Below, one piece after another: positions 7,827 through 16,532 of a DNA stretch of 64,000 nt. The stretch is from assembly GCA_020441905.1 (NCBI GenBank), contig JAGRLG010000046.1, positions 21,587 through 85,586 of the forward strand, read 5' to 3'. Origin of the DNA: Rhodobiaceae bacterium. GTDB taxonomy: Bacteria > Pseudomonadota > Alphaproteobacteria > Rhizobiales > NORP267. The notes below the pieces were generated by a model, which was given only the letters and a program-made list of their open reading frames with translations, ran no database searches and was not told where the DNA came from. The position numbers and the translations under genes were made by a program. How positions within the stretch are numbered: position 1 is the stretch's first letter; each line of letters starts with the position of its first letter.

Positions 7827-10013
7827 TCACGCCTCGTCGTGGTCGCGGTATTTTCCGGTGACATAGCTTGGAATATAGGCGTCCGGGATCTTGCCGCCGC
7901 GAGCGCGGCGCGCCAGCGCCTGTTCCACGGTTTCGGCATTTGCCGCCATTTCCAGCCCCAGCTTGCGGTCGGTCGGATAAGGTCCGAAAAGGTCGGGCGG
8001 CGGCAGGGTCGAGGCTGGGTAATGAGCGATGCCGCGGTCCGGATTGACCTTCTTTTGCGGATCGATACCGGGCCGGTTGGCGCCCTTGGCCTCCTCGACA
8101 TGGTTCTTCGGATCGTAGCGGAAGGAACTGGCGCCGATGACCTCCATGTCCATCCACCATTTCTTGGCGTCATTCGGGTTGCCGAATTTGAGCTTGTCGT
8201 CGAGCCAGATTGCAAGCGGCGCCAGCACCGGCTTGGCCCACAGGGCGTGGAGGCCGAGCCATGAGCCGGCGCGGTGCAGCAGCGGGCCGTCCCAGGTGGT
8301 GTCCTTGGACAGTGGGCAGACCTTGACGCAGCGCCCGCAGCCTGAGCCCTTGTGATTGGTGGCGCGGTACATGGTGCAACGCTCGCTGTCCGGCTTCCAG
8401 GTCTCGTAGCCGTTGAAAATGACCTTATCCCCGAAGGGAATGGCCTGGCTGGGGCATTCGCGGGCGCATTTGAGGCATTTTGAACAGAAGGTCTGGACGC
8501 CGAAGTCGATCGGCTTGTCGGCATGAAGCGGCATGTCGGTGGTCAGCACCGCGGTCTTGAAGCGCATGCCGAGGAAAGGATTGATGGCGCTTTCGCCGAT
8601 GCGGCTTTGCTCGCCAAGGCCGGCATGGAGCACCAGCGGCACATGGAGGACATGGCTGTCGAGGCTGGAATGGGACCTGGCCGGATAGCCCATCTCGCGG
8701 ATCATCTCGGCCATGACGCCGGTGATCTCGGCGCCGCGCAAATAGGCGCGCATGGATTGGGAGCCGGAAATCCAGTCATTGCCGCTGGCGCCGAGGAAAG
8801 TCTCGTAGCCCTGGTCGATGAGCACGACGAGGGCATATTTGTGGTAGGGCTCGATGGGCTTGCCGTGCTTGTCGTGGGAATACCAGCAATAGTCGGGGAT
8901 CTCGCAGATCCCGGTGATCGCGGACCCCAGATAGTGGCTGAGCGCCTTCAAGGCTTCGCTATTGGTCTTCGCATCGCGGCTGTTTCTTGCCGGGCGGGCC
9001 GATACCTGGCCGTCCTGCAAGGGCTTCAGGGCCCACATCGGGCGCACAATGCCCTGGGCGACGGGGTGTTTCTGCGACCAGCGGTTGGCCTCGCCCTTGG
9101 CTTTTTCGCTCAGGTCGCCAAGGGCGGTGCGGACATAGAAATTGGCGCGGCTGGGAACGCGCGGCACCTCGTCGGCAAAGATGACCGTGGTCGGTTCCTC
9201 GACCCGTTTCAGGATTTCCACCGGATAGGGGCCCAGGTGGGACGGGCGCCGCGCGCGGCGCCAGCGCTCGAGGCCGGAGACGGCGCCCGACAGTCCGAGA
9301 TAATAATTGAGGTCGCGGCCGTTGCGCGCCGAGGCGGCAAGCGGCCGGTCGGCGATCAGGGTATAGTCGGTGGTGACGGCGGCAAGGGCGAAGCGCGCGC
9401 CGAGATAGGGATTGGCGATCTTGTCGCCCTCGCGCAGCGCAAGACCGGCCAGCACCGCCAGCTTTTCCAGATCGACCTCGCTGGCGCCGGTCCAGTGGGC
9501 GCGGGTGGCATAGCCCAGCGAGGAGATCTGGCCCGACAGGTCGATGGCGATTTCGGCGGCGCGCAGGGTGGCGAGCAGATGTTCGTTGCCGGCGACCCAT
9601 CGCGCGGCCTCGTTGTCGGCATCGATGGGGTCGGAATATTCGACCAGGACGACGACGGCGTGGCTGTGGCCGTCTTCCTGCTTGCCGTGCCAGGCGTGAG
9701 GCGGCAACTCGCAAATGGCGACCTGGGAGGCATCGAGGAAATAGCCGGCGCCCTTGATCTCGCGGGTGCGCGCGGCAAGATCTGGCAGCGGCGCCCGGCG
9801 CGAAAAGGGCTCCGGCTGGCGCAGTTTTTCATAGGCGCCGAGGTGGCTGGCGGCGGCGCGCACCAGGGGCGAAGCCGGATCGGCCGGTGCCGAGGCCTGG
9901 GCGCGGGCGGGGCGGGCGGCCTCGGCAATGGCGGGCGCTGCGTCGCGGGCCAGCCTTTCGGCTGGGTAGGGGCCAAATTCGACTGGACGTTTGCTGCGAT
10001 TCAGACCGAACAT
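7827..10013 (-). CDS. rdhA: Soluble (catabolic-type) cobalamin-dependent reductive dehalogenase
   Basis: 728 aa. Removes halide from organohalides using base-off cobalamin and two 4Fe-4S clusters. Cluster ligands are visible: C510, C513, C516, C520 and C546, C559, C562, C566. There is no twin-arginine signal and no rdhB anchor gene nearby, so it should be cytoplasmic, like the catabolic enzyme NpRdhA of Nitratireductor. The two halves resemble each other (VAICELPPHAWHG at 98-110 versus TGICEIPDYCWYSH at 367-380), the internal duplication also described for NpRdhA. Y424, K486 and R550 have the same mutual spacing as NpRdhA Y426, K488 and R552, as I recall that numbering. Start ATG 10013 follows AAGGAA. 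No fused reductase domain is present, so an external electron donor is needed. Confidence 0.9.
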   Translation of the reverse strand: MFGLNRSKRPVEFGPYPAERLARDAAPAIAEAARPARAQASAPADPASPLVRAAASHLGAYEKLRQPEPFSRRAPLPDLAARTREIKGAGYFLDASQVAICELPPHAWHGKQEDGHSHAVVVLVEYSDPIDADNEAARWVAGNEHLLATLRAAEIAIDLSGQISSLGYATRAHWTGASEVDLEKLAVLAGLALREGDKIANPYLGARFALAAVTTDYTLIADRPLAASARNGRDLNYYLGLSGAVSGLERWRRARRPSHLGPYPVEILKRVEEPTTVIFADEVPRVPSRANFYVRTALGDLSEKAKGEANRWSQKHPVAQGIVRPMWALKPLQDGQVSARPARNSRDAKTNSEALKALSHYLGSAITGICEIPDYCWYSHDKHGKPIEPYHKYALVVLIDQGYETFLGASGNDWISGSQSMRAYLRGAEITGVMAEMIREMGYPARSHSSLDSHVLHVPLVLHAGLGEQSRIGESAINPFLGMRFKTAVLTTDMPLHADKPIDFGVQTFCSKCLKCARECPSQAIPFGDKVIFNGYETWKPDSERCTMYRATNHKGSGCGRCVKVCPLSKDTTWDGPLLHRAGSWLGLHALWAKPVLAPLAIWLDDKLKFGNPNDAKKWWMDMEVIGASSFRYDPKNHVEEAKGANRPGIDPQKKVNPDRGIAHYPASTLPPPDLFGPYPTDRKLGLEMAANAETVEQALARRARGGKIPDAYIPSYVTGKYRDHDEA

Positions 10014-10074
10014 GCGATTTCCTTCAGCGTGTTATGAATCGGCAACCGGCTGGTTGCAGCGACGGCATGCAACA

Positions 10075-10094
10075 ATGTTATCATATGATAACAT
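10075..10094. promoter_or_regulatory. Perfect 20-bp palindrome, probable MarR operator between rdhA and marR
   Basis: The sequence ATGTTATCATATGATAACAT is its own reverse complement. It lies 61 bases upstream of the rdhA start and 34 bases upstream of the marR start, in an AT-rich patch inside GC-rich DNA. The core TATCA-N2-TGATA recurs upstream of the acyl-CoA synthetase gene. Size and symmetry fit a MarR dimer. Confidence 0.75.
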
Positions 10095-10128
10095 AATTTG
10101 ATAGAGAAGCGATATCCGGAGGCGGCTT

Positions 10129-10599
10129 TTGGAAACGAAACCTGGCAAGAGCGATCAGCCGGCAAGTCCGGCGGCCAGCGATAATGTCCTGACCTTGTGC
10201 CACATGCTCTCCAACCGGATCGGGCGGGCATTCATTTCCGACATGGCGAAATTCGACGTCACCATTCCCGAATGGCGCGTGCTGCTGACGCTGGCGCTGC
10301 ACGGCAACACCTCCGGCTATATCATCGCCGGGCGCTGGGCGATGGACAAGATGGCGGTCAACCGCGCCATTGCCAGGCTGGAGGAGCGCGGCCTGATCGA
10401 GAAACAGCGCAATGACAAGGACCGGCGCATCATCGACCTGTCGCTGACGCGGGCCGGGCGAACCATGTATGACCGGCTGATTCCGGTTGCAAATGAGCGT
10501 TACCACAAGCTGATGGCGGGGCTGGACAGGGCCGAGGCAAGGGCGTTTCGCGATCTGCTCGCCAAGATGATCATGCACGCCGACGACATCGCGCAGTAG
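10129..10599 (+). CDS. MarR-family transcriptional regulator
   Basis: 156 aa. A winged-helix dimer; most family members are repressors relieved by small phenolic ligands. Residues 25-150 carry the MarR fold, with VTIPEWRVLLTLALHG, the recognition helix region MDKMAVNRAIARLEERGLI and the wing KQRNDKDRRIIDLSLT. The start is TTG 10129 with a GGAGG site 6 bases upstream; no ATG fits. It is divergent from rdhA across the 20-bp palindrome, and convergent with the acyl-CoA synthetase gene. Context points to control of dehalogenation in response to an aromatic ligand. Confidence 0.9.
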   Translation: METKPGKSDQPASPAASDNVLTLCHMLSNRIGRAFISDMAKFDVTIPEWRVLLTLALHGNTSGYIIAGRWAMDKMAVNRAIARLEERGLIEKQRNDKDRRIIDLSLTRAGRTMYDRLIPVANERYHKLMAGLDRAEARAFRDLLAKMIMHADDIAQ

Positions 10600-10626
10600 C
10601 GCGGCGATGGGCCGTCAGGGGCCGGA

Positions 10627-12219
10627 TCAGGGGCCGCGATCATCGGCCAGGCACCGCGCCTTAATGACATGGATCTGGGTCTTGCCGGCGGCGGTACGCG
10701 GAATTTCAGCGACGATGAAAATGGCGCGCAGGCGCTTGTAGCCGGCGACGCGCCCGGCGACGTATTGCAGTACCGCCTTGGTGTCGATGCCGCTGTTTCG
10801 CGCCACGACGGCGGCGGCGGGCACCTCGCCCCAGACCGCGTCCTCGATGCCGAAAACAACACAATCGGCAATCTCTGGATGACCGCCGAGGACCTCTTCC
10901 AGTTCGCCGGGGAAAATGTTCAAACCGCCGGACAGGATCATGTGCTTGGAACGCCCGACGAGGCTGAAATAGCCGTTCCGGCGCACCGCGAGATCGCCCA
11001 TCCAGCCCCAGGAGCCGTCGCTGCAATCGGTCTTGAAGAACGCGGCCTGGGCGTCCGGATCGTCGAGATAGCCGGTCATCAGATGGGCGCCGCGGGTTGC
11101 GACCTCGCCGGTCTCGCCCTCGCGCGCGGGTACGCCGGGAGCCTTGAAGATTTCGATGTCGAGCCGCCCGCCGGGCTGGTTGTAGCCGTCATAGACAAGT
11201 TCGCGGTCGGATCTGATCTGGGCGGCGAGATGGCCGGTTTCGGTGGAGCCATAGGCTCTGGCGCAATCCATCCACGGCATGGCGCTTTCGGCGCGCTCGA
11301 TGAGGGCGCGGGTCAGCGGGGCGCCGCCAAAGACGATGCGGCGCAAGGAGCGCAGGCGTTCGGGCTCGAAGCCAGGATGATCGAGCAGCATGGCAAGCTG
11401 GGACGGCACGGCGAAGACGATGCTGATGGCATGCTCCTCGGCCTGCGCCATGAAAAGCTCTGGATCCCATTTGGGAATGATGACCCCGGTGCAGCCGGCG
11501 AGGACGGCGGGCTGGAACCAGGAAAACAGGCCGGCGGTATGAGTAAAGGGTACCGAGTAGCCGGCAACGGTGTCCGAGGTAATGCGAAAATCCTCGACCG
11601 CCGCCATGGCGGAAACGGCGCGGGCGCGCTGCGAGGACAGCACGGCCTTGGGCCTTCCCGTGGTGCCGCCGGTGAAGATCACGGCGCCGGGGCCATCGGG
11701 GTCGATTTCGATGTCCGGCGCGGTTTCGCCGTGTCCGGCGAGCAAGGCCCAGAATTCGCCATCCTGGCCGGGCAGCGGCGCGCCGGTGGCGACAAGCAGC
11801 GGCGGACGCTCGAAAAGCGCGCTGGCCTCGCCCAGAATTCCGGCGCTGGCGGTGTCGGCGAACAGCAGCGCCGGGCGGGTCAAATTGATGGCGTGGACAA
11901 GATCGGCCGCGGTGGCGCGGGTCGGCAGGTTGACGGTGCAGCGCCCGGCGCGCGCTGCGGCGAAATGGGCAAGGGCGTATTCGGCCGAATTGGCGCCCAA
12001 GATGGCGACCGGCCCTTCGCGCCCGGCCAGGCCCGCGAGAAGGGCATGGGCAAGCTGGTTGGCGAGACTGTCGAGCTTGGCGAAGGTCCAGCGCCGCGTG
12101 CCGCAGATCAGTCCCGTCTTGCCGGGAAATCTGATCGCGGCGGATTTCAGGATCGCGCCGGTGGTGGCGACCTCCTGGCCCGGCTCCAGCGGCAGGTAGG
12201 TCGGGTGCGGGAATGCCAT
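10627..12219 (-). CDS. AMP-forming acyl-CoA synthetase/ligase
   Basis: 530 aa from ATG 12219, with GAGG about 8 bases upstream; a TTG at 12252 would extend it by 11 poorly conserved residues. It activates a carboxylic acid to its CoA thioester via an acyl-adenylate. Motifs: phosphate loop FTGGTTGRPKAV, A5 ARAYGSTETG, A7 GWMGDLAVRRNGYF, A8 LVGRSKHMILSGGLNIFP, and the catalytic lysine motif PRTAAGK near the C terminus. The substrate class (fatty or aromatic acid) is not certain from motifs. The shared operator core with rdhA/marR suggests an aromatic or halogenated acid. Confidence 0.88.
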   Translation of the reverse strand: MAFPHPTYLPLEPGQEVATTGAILKSAAIRFPGKTGLICGTRRWTFAKLDSLANQLAHALLAGLAGREGPVAILGANSAEYALAHFAAARAGRCTVNLPTRATAADLVHAINLTRPALLFADTASAGILGEASALFERPPLLVATGAPLPGQDGEFWALLAGHGETAPDIEIDPDGPGAVIFTGGTTGRPKAVLSSQRARAVSAMAAVEDFRITSDTVAGYSVPFTHTAGLFSWFQPAVLAGCTGVIIPKWDPELFMAQAEEHAISIVFAVPSQLAMLLDHPGFEPERLRSLRRIVFGGAPLTRALIERAESAMPWMDCARAYGSTETGHLAAQIRSDRELVYDGYNQPGGRLDIEIFKAPGVPAREGETGEVATRGAHLMTGYLDDPDAQAAFFKTDCSDGSWGWMGDLAVRRNGYFSLVGRSKHMILSGGLNIFPGELEEVLGGHPEIADCVVFGIEDAVWGEVPAAAVVARNSGIDTKAVLQYVAGRVAGYKRLRAIFIVAEIPRTAAGKTQIHVIKARCLADDRGP

Positions 12220-12246
12220 AGCGGGGCCTCGCGGGTGCCATGATAA

Positions 12247-12258
12247 TATCAAGTGATA
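12247..12258. promoter_or_regulatory. Second MarR-type operator core upstream of the acyl-CoA synthetase
   Basis: TATCAAGTGATA: the same TATCA-N2-TGATA inverted repeat as the core of the 20-bp palindrome at 10075-10094. It sits 28 bases upstream of the synthetase ATG, in a short AT-rich stretch. It is half-size compared with the first site, so a weaker or partial site is possible. Confidence 0.55.
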
Positions 12259-12312
12259 CTATCTATGGGCCGAAGTGTCCAGCATGGCGGCCTGCCATGG
12301 CGGCCGGCGCGC

Positions 12313-12885
12313 TCAACCGCCGGCACATGCCGCTTCGGCCGCCGCCGCGTCGGCGATGGCGCGAAACAGGGCGCTGTAGCGCTTGTCCACCGGATTGGCG
12401 GCCAATGGATCATCGGGGGCGGCAAATCGCGCCGACACAGCCTGCCAGTCGGCCGCGGTCAATGCCGCTTCGGCGGCGGGGAAGAAATGGGTTTCCTCCC
12501 ACTCCAAATGGGCGCGGTAGGCGGCCAGCAGCGCGTTGGCGCGATGGACCAGGTTTTGCCGCACCAAGAGGGCGCCGCGCTGGACGGCGTCGAATATCTC
12601 CACCAGTTCGCGGGTCAGTTCGGCCAGCCCCTTGTGCTGGTCTTCAAGTTCGGCGCAGCGTGCCGCCTTTCCGGGGTCGCGGCGGCGCAGCAATTCGAGC
12701 AGGGCATCCTCCTTGGCGTGGTGCCAGCAATCGAGATATTCGCTGCAATAGGCAATGCTGCCGCCCAGGATCTCGTAATCGGGCGCCTCGGCTTTCTCGA
12801 ACAGTGCCAGCTGGGCCTCGAAGCGGCCCAGCATGCGCCGGATCCGTCCATGTTCCTCGATCAGGCTGTGCAATGGCTGGGTCAT
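12313..12885 (-). CDS. Hemerythrin HHE-domain protein
   Basis: 190 aa. A four-helix bundle binding a di-iron centre. Ligand-type residues: the N-terminal LIEEHGRIRRML, the HHAKEDALLELL helix (HxxxE), EDQHKGLAEL, and HLEWEETHFFP. Such proteins bind oxygen or act in nitrosative-stress repair (YtfE/DnrN-like). Residues 155-175 are extra to the bundle. It is divergent from the FmdE-like/NnrS genes, with an NsrR-like inverted repeat between them, so a nitric-oxide response is likely. Confidence 0.88.
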   Translation of the reverse strand: MTQPLHSLIEEHGRIRRMLGRFEAQLALFEKAEAPDYEILGGSIAYCSEYLDCWHHAKEDALLELLRRRDPGKAARCAELEDQHKGLAELTRELVEIFDAVQRGALLVRQNLVHRANALLAAYRAHLEWEETHFFPAAEAALTAADWQAVSARFAAPDDPLAANPVDKRYSALFRAIADAAAAEAACAGG

Positions 12886-12988
12886 GTCTCACCTTCCTGG
12901 TCCAGTGTGGCATTTTCTCGGTTGCCCGGCAGAAATGGGACTAAACCGCTTTTGTAGGCGGCATTTGCCGCGGCGTGCTTGCTAAAAC

Positions 12989-13005
12989 ATGTATTTATGA
13001 TACAT
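12989..13005. promoter_or_regulatory. NsrR-like inverted repeat between the hemerythrin and FmdE-like genes
   Basis: ATGTATTTATGATACAT: 6-bp arms ATGTAT and ATACAT around a 5-base centre. It is close to the published NsrR consensus ATGYATTT-N-AAATRCAT. It is located 104 bases before the hemerythrin start and 163 bases before the FmdE-like start. The flanking genes (hemerythrin, NnrS) are common NsrR targets. No nsrR gene is in the window. Confidence 0.5.
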
Positions 13006-13167
13006 ATTATAACCCGCCGGAACGGATTTGTGAATAGCGGTTTCGATCCGGCGCTTCCCCCGGGGCAAAGAAGGGGACGGTGTCGGTCTTGCCGAAGCGG
13101 GCCGGACATGTGCGCCAAACCGGAAATTGCGCCGCTGCGGCGGTTCAGAAAGCGAAAAGGAAGTTTT

Positions 13168-13776
13168 ATGGATTACCCCTCATTTTTCGACCAGGCGCCG
13201 ACCATTACGGTGCGCGATCCCTTGAGCGAATTTCTCGGCAGCTTCGCCGGCGGCGTCGTCGAGTACCGCTATCTCGACGCGGTCAAGCTCTCGGGCCATT
13301 CCTGCCCCACCGTTGCCGGCGCCTATCTGATGACGCTCAAGGCGCTCAAGGCGCTTTACGGCGACGAGACGCCTGAGCGCGGCGCCATTCGCGTCTTCTT
13401 TCCCGACGATCTCGATGCCGGCGTCACCGGAGTCATGGCCCAAGTGACGACGCTGATCACCGGCGCCGCCGGGGAGGGCGGGTTCAAGGGTATCGGACCC
13501 AATTTCGACCGCAGCGGCCTGCTCAATTTCGGCGGCGGCGGGGCCTGCGAGATCGCCTTCGAGCGCACCGATACCGGCAAACGGGTTGAGACGGCCTTCA
13601 ACGCTTCGATGGTGCCGATGGCCGATGAGGCGCGCATGCTGCTGGGGCGGCTGATCGCCGGCCAGGCCAGCGCCGGGGAGTCGGCGCGCTTTGGCGAGTT
13701 GTGGCAAGATCGCGTGCGCCGGCTGATGATCGATCACGGCGACGATCCGGCGCTGGTTGCGATCCGGCTGTGCTAG
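13168..13776 (+). CDS. FmdE-like protein linked to NnrS
   Basis: 202 aa from ATG 13168, preceded by AAGGAAG; the frame continues upstream but only through non-coding-like sequence. The signature DAVKLSGHSCPTVAGAYLMT (GHxCP) is that of the FmdE family (formylmethanofuran dehydrogenase subunit E), whose Cys/His bind metal in homologues. A Gly-rich stretch LLNFGGGGACEIAFER follows. It sits 19 bases before nnrS and shares a probable nitrosative-stress promoter. It is not a methanogenesis protein; the bacterial role is unknown. Confidence 0.75.
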   Translation: MDYPSFFDQAPTITVRDPLSEFLGSFAGGVVEYRYLDAVKLSGHSCPTVAGAYLMTLKALKALYGDETPERGAIRVFFPDDLDAGVTGVMAQVTTLITGAAGEGGFKGIGPNFDRSGLLNFGGGGACEIAFERTDTGKRVETAFNASMVPMADEARMLLGRLIAGQASAGESARFGELWQDRVRRLMIDHGDDPALVAIRLC

Positions 13777-13795
13777 CGGGGACGAGGACAATACA

Positions 13796-14965
13796 GTGGC
13801 GGCGGTGACGGGCATCAGGAGGCTGGAGAAAATGGGGTTCGCGCCCTTTTTTCTCGCCGCCACCTTGACCGGCATGGCCGGTGTGCCGGTCTGGGTGGCG
13901 ACCTATCTCGGCATCGAGGGCCCGTGGTCGGGCATGACCGCGCCGCACTGGCATGGCCATGAGATGATCTTCGGCTATGCCCTCGCGGTGCTTGGCGGAT
14001 ACCTCCTGACCAAGGTGACATGGCGGACCCTGCTGGCGCTGTTCGCCGCCTGGGCGGCGGGGCGCGCGGCCGGCCTTGCCGGCGAGGCGCTGCCCCCAGG
14101 CATTTCTGCACTGGCCGCTGTCGCATATCCTGCGGTGCTGGCCTTTTACGCCGGCGCGCCGTTCCTGCGCGCCGCCAAGCAGCTGCGCAGCGCCGTGCCC
14201 GGCCTTTTGCTCGCGGCGTTCCTCATCGCCGAACTCATTTTTCAGGCCGGGGTGCTCGGCCTTGTCCCGGGCGGAACCTGGATCGGACTTGGCCTCGGCG
14301 TCGATCTCATCGTGCTCATGCTGTTCCTGATGGGCGGCCGGGTGACGGCGGCGGCGACATCCGGCGCCATCCAGGCGCGCGGGCGCTATCTGCCAGGCAT
14401 TGCCCAGGCGCGGCTGGAAACGGCCGGCCTGCTGGCGCTGCTGGCGATGACCCTGGTCGATTTGTCGGGGCTGGCGCCGCAGCTGGCGGGCCTGCTCGCG
14501 CTCGGCGCATCTGTTGTGGTGGCGACCCGTCTCGTCCGCTGGCAGGTATGGACGGTCGTCGATGCCCTAGATATTTCGAGCCTGCATGCCGGCTATGGCT
14601 TCATCGCCGTCGGGCTGGCGCTGAAAGCGCTGGCCCAGATCACCGGCGCCCTCGGCGTTTTCGAGGCCATGCACGGGGTGAGCGTGGGCGCGCTCGGCGT
14701 ATTGTCCCTGACCATCATGGGCCGGGTTGTGACCCAGCGCACCACCGGACTGCGCGCGCTGCCCGGCGCGGTGCGCCTTGCCATCGGCCTCGTCATCCTG
14801 GCCACGCTGGCGCGCCTGCTGGCGCTGGACGGCGCGCTGCGCCAGGACATGCTGGTCGCGGCGAGCATTGCCTGGACCATGGCGATGGCGATCTTTGCCG
14901 GCAATGTGCTGTGGTCGCTGCGCTGCTGGTGGGCGCGGGAAAAGGGCGTCGTGCTAGCCCAATAG
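13796..14965 (+). CDS. nnrS: NnrS-family heme-copper membrane protein
   Basis: 389 aa from GTG 13796, with GAGGA about 8 bases upstream; ATG 13832 is an alternative. Twelve or so hydrophobic segments cover the protein. The family start FAPFFLAATLTGMAGVPVW and the motif HWHGHEMIFGYALAVLGGYLLT are typical of NnrS. In other bacteria NnrS relieves nitric-oxide stress under low oxygen. Downstream of the FmdE-like gene. Its 3' end overlaps the convergent nucleoside phosphorylase gene by 12 bases. Confidence 0.9.
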   Translation: MAAVTGIRRLEKMGFAPFFLAATLTGMAGVPVWVATYLGIEGPWSGMTAPHWHGHEMIFGYALAVLGGYLLTKVTWRTLLALFAAWAAGRAAGLAGEALPPGISALAAVAYPAVLAFYAGAPFLRAAKQLRSAVPGLLLAAFLIAELIFQAGVLGLVPGGTWIGLGLGVDLIVLMLFLMGGRVTAAATSGAIQARGRYLPGIAQARLETAGLLALLAMTLVDLSGLAPQLAGLLALGASVVVATRLVRWQVWTVVDALDISSLHAGYGFIAVGLALKALAQITGALGVFEAMHGVSVGALGVLSLTIMGRVVTQRTTGLRALPGAVRLAIGLVILATLARLLALDGALRQDMLVAASIAWTMAMAIFAGNVLWSLRCWWAREKGVVLAQ

Positions 14966-15814
14966 GCGCTTGGCCGTCGCCACGACGACCGCCAGCGCAT
15001 CGGCGCTGCCATCGGCCGGACCTTTTTCGAAATCGCCTTCGACGAGGCCCATCTGATTGGTGACAAGGGCGAAACAGACCACTTGCCGGTGCCGCGCGCG
15101 GGCAAAGGCATAGAGCGCGGCGGCCTCCATTTCCACCGCCAGCAGGCCGCGCGCCCGCATGGCGGCGAGGGCGCTTTCGGTTTCGCGGTAGGGGGCATCG
15201 GTGGTCCACACCGCGCCGCGGCGCACCGGTGCCCGTATCGTGTCGTAGGCGTCGGCCAATCGCCCGATCAAGCCGTCCGGCGCCTCGGCAAAAGCTGCGG
15301 GGGGCAGATAATGGTAGCTGGTGCCCTCGTCGCGCAGCGCTTTTTCGATGAGGATGAAATAGGGCAGGGTCTTGGCCGGCGCCAGCTGGCCCGATGAGGT
15401 GATGGAGATCAGCAGCCGGCAGCCGGAGGCGAAGAGCTGCTCGGCGACGACGACGGCAAAGGAGGCGCCGACGGCGCGCGGCACGATGCCGAGGCTCAGG
15501 CCATCCTGCTCAACGGTAAAGAGGTCGGTGTGGTAGCAGGCCCAGCCGGCGTGGCGGAGCGCCCTTCCCGCCCGCTGCATGTGGCGGGCGATGTCTCCAT
15601 CGGGGTCGAGGACGCAGATATCCGGCACCGGATCGCCGGATACCGCCTTTTGCCGCCGCGCCTCGCGCAGCAGGTTCTCCGGCGTAAAGGCGGAGGGCGC
15701 GCCATAGTCCTTGGCCTCGAGAATTGGGGCCTCGAGAATAGGGGCCTCGAGAATAGGGCCCCCGAGAATGGGGGTCGCGCCAACGGGTCCTGCCACCTTG
15801 CTGTCCTTGTTCAT
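14954..15814 (-). CDS. Nucleoside phosphorylase-like protein (PNP/UDP family)
   Basis: 286 aa from ATG 15814. The PNP_UDP_1 fold is visible from VDP-type strands to the C-terminal signature GLLAVEMEAAALYAFA, where the Met-Glu pair binds ribose in the family. RGAVWTTDAPYRETESAL is the usual substrate-loop region. The N terminus carries a tandem ILEAP repeat encoded by a 15-bp DNA repeat, outside the conserved fold. Substrate (uridine, purine nucleoside or a salvage product) is not resolved. Confidence 0.8.
   Translation of the reverse strand: MNKDSKVAGPVGATPILGGPILEAPILEAPILEAKDYGAPSAFTPENLLREARRQKAVSGDPVPDICVLDPDGDIARHMQRAGRALRHAGWACYHTDLFTVEQDGLSLGIVPRAVGASFAVVVAEQLFASGCRLLISITSSGQLAPAKTLPYFILIEKALRDEGTSYHYLPPAAFAEAPDGLIGRLADAYDTIRAPVRRGAVWTTDAPYRETESALAAMRARGLLAVEMEAAALYAFARARHRQVVCFALVTNQMGLVEGDFEKGPADGSADALAVVVATAKRLLG
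15714..15773. repeat. 15-bp tandem repeat, four copies, in frame in the nucleoside phosphorylase gene
   Basis: Units start at 15714, 15729, 15744 and 15759, with consensus GCCTCGAGAATAGGG on the plus strand; the last unit is degenerate. Being a multiple of three, it encodes repeated Ile-Leu-Glu-Ala-Pro in the N-terminal tail, so copy number can change without a frameshift. Confidence 0.85.
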
Positions 15815-15919
15815 GGTGCCTGCTCGATTGCGCGGGGGCCTTGCCCTCGCCACGCTGGGAGTGTTTCATTTCATGTCGCGCCCTGTAAAGCGGTGCAGGA
15901 GCTAGACGGAGCGCCGGCC

Positions 15920-16522
15920 ATGAGCGATTTTCCCGACCATCCCTTCTGGACATTTTCGACCCGGCATTACTCCTGCGGCGGCGTTGCCGCCGCCTGCCTG
16001 TCGTTGCAGGAACGCCGGGGGATCGACGTCAATATACTGCTTTTCTGCATCTGGGCGGCGATAGAGCGGAACCGGCGGTTTTCCGGGCAGGACATGAGCC
16101 GCCTTGCCGGCGCGGTGGAGGACTGGCACGGCCAGGTGGTGCGGCCGCTGCGCGCCGCGCGCCAGCGCATGAAGCAAGGCGCCGAGGGCCTGGCCGAAAG
16201 CCTGGTGGCCAAGGTCAGAAAGCGGGTCATCGCCGCCGAGATCGAGTGCGAGCATATCGAGCAACTGATGCTTGCGGCAGCGGCAGAGCAAGGGAGAAAG
16301 GGCGCGCGGGGCAGCAAGGGCGCGCCGGCCGGCAGCGCCCCCGGCGATCTCGCGCTCGCCAATATCGCCGGCTATTTCCGTGTCCTGGGCTTTGAGGGCG
16401 ATGACAGCGACGGAGCCGATGTGGCGGCGATCCTGGCGCCGCTGGTGCCGGACATGACAGGCAAGGCGGCGGCGCGGCTGCTGGCCGGTATCGGGGGCAA
16501 AGCGCGGGCCGGGACGGGCTAG
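15920..16522 (+). CDS. TIGR02444/DUF2390-family protein
   Basis: 200 aa from ATG 15920; the longer frame upstream runs through the 15-bp repeat of the opposite gene and is spurious. The start FPDHPFWTFSTRHYSCGGVAAACLSLQERRGIDVNILLFCIWAA is characteristic of the TIGR02444 family. Helical throughout, with no membrane segment needed. An Ala/Gly/Lys-rich insert lies near residue 130. Function unknown. It converges with the sigma54 regulator gene, 10 bases apart. Confidence 0.78.
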   Translation: MSDFPDHPFWTFSTRHYSCGGVAAACLSLQERRGIDVNILLFCIWAAIERNRRFSGQDMSRLAGAVEDWHGQVVRPLRAARQRMKQGAEGLAESLVAKVRKRVIAAEIECEHIEQLMLAAAAEQGRKGARGSKGAPAGSAPGDLALANIAGYFRVLGFEGDDSDGADVAAILAPLVPDMTGKAAARLLAGIGGKARAGTG

Positions 16523-16532
16523 GGAGCCGGCG

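Noticed and set aside
8523..10037. A 504-codon plus-strand frame opposite the reductive dehalogenase
   Set aside because: Shadow of rdhA: no conserved motif, whereas the minus strand has two cysteine clusters and NpRdhA-like residues.
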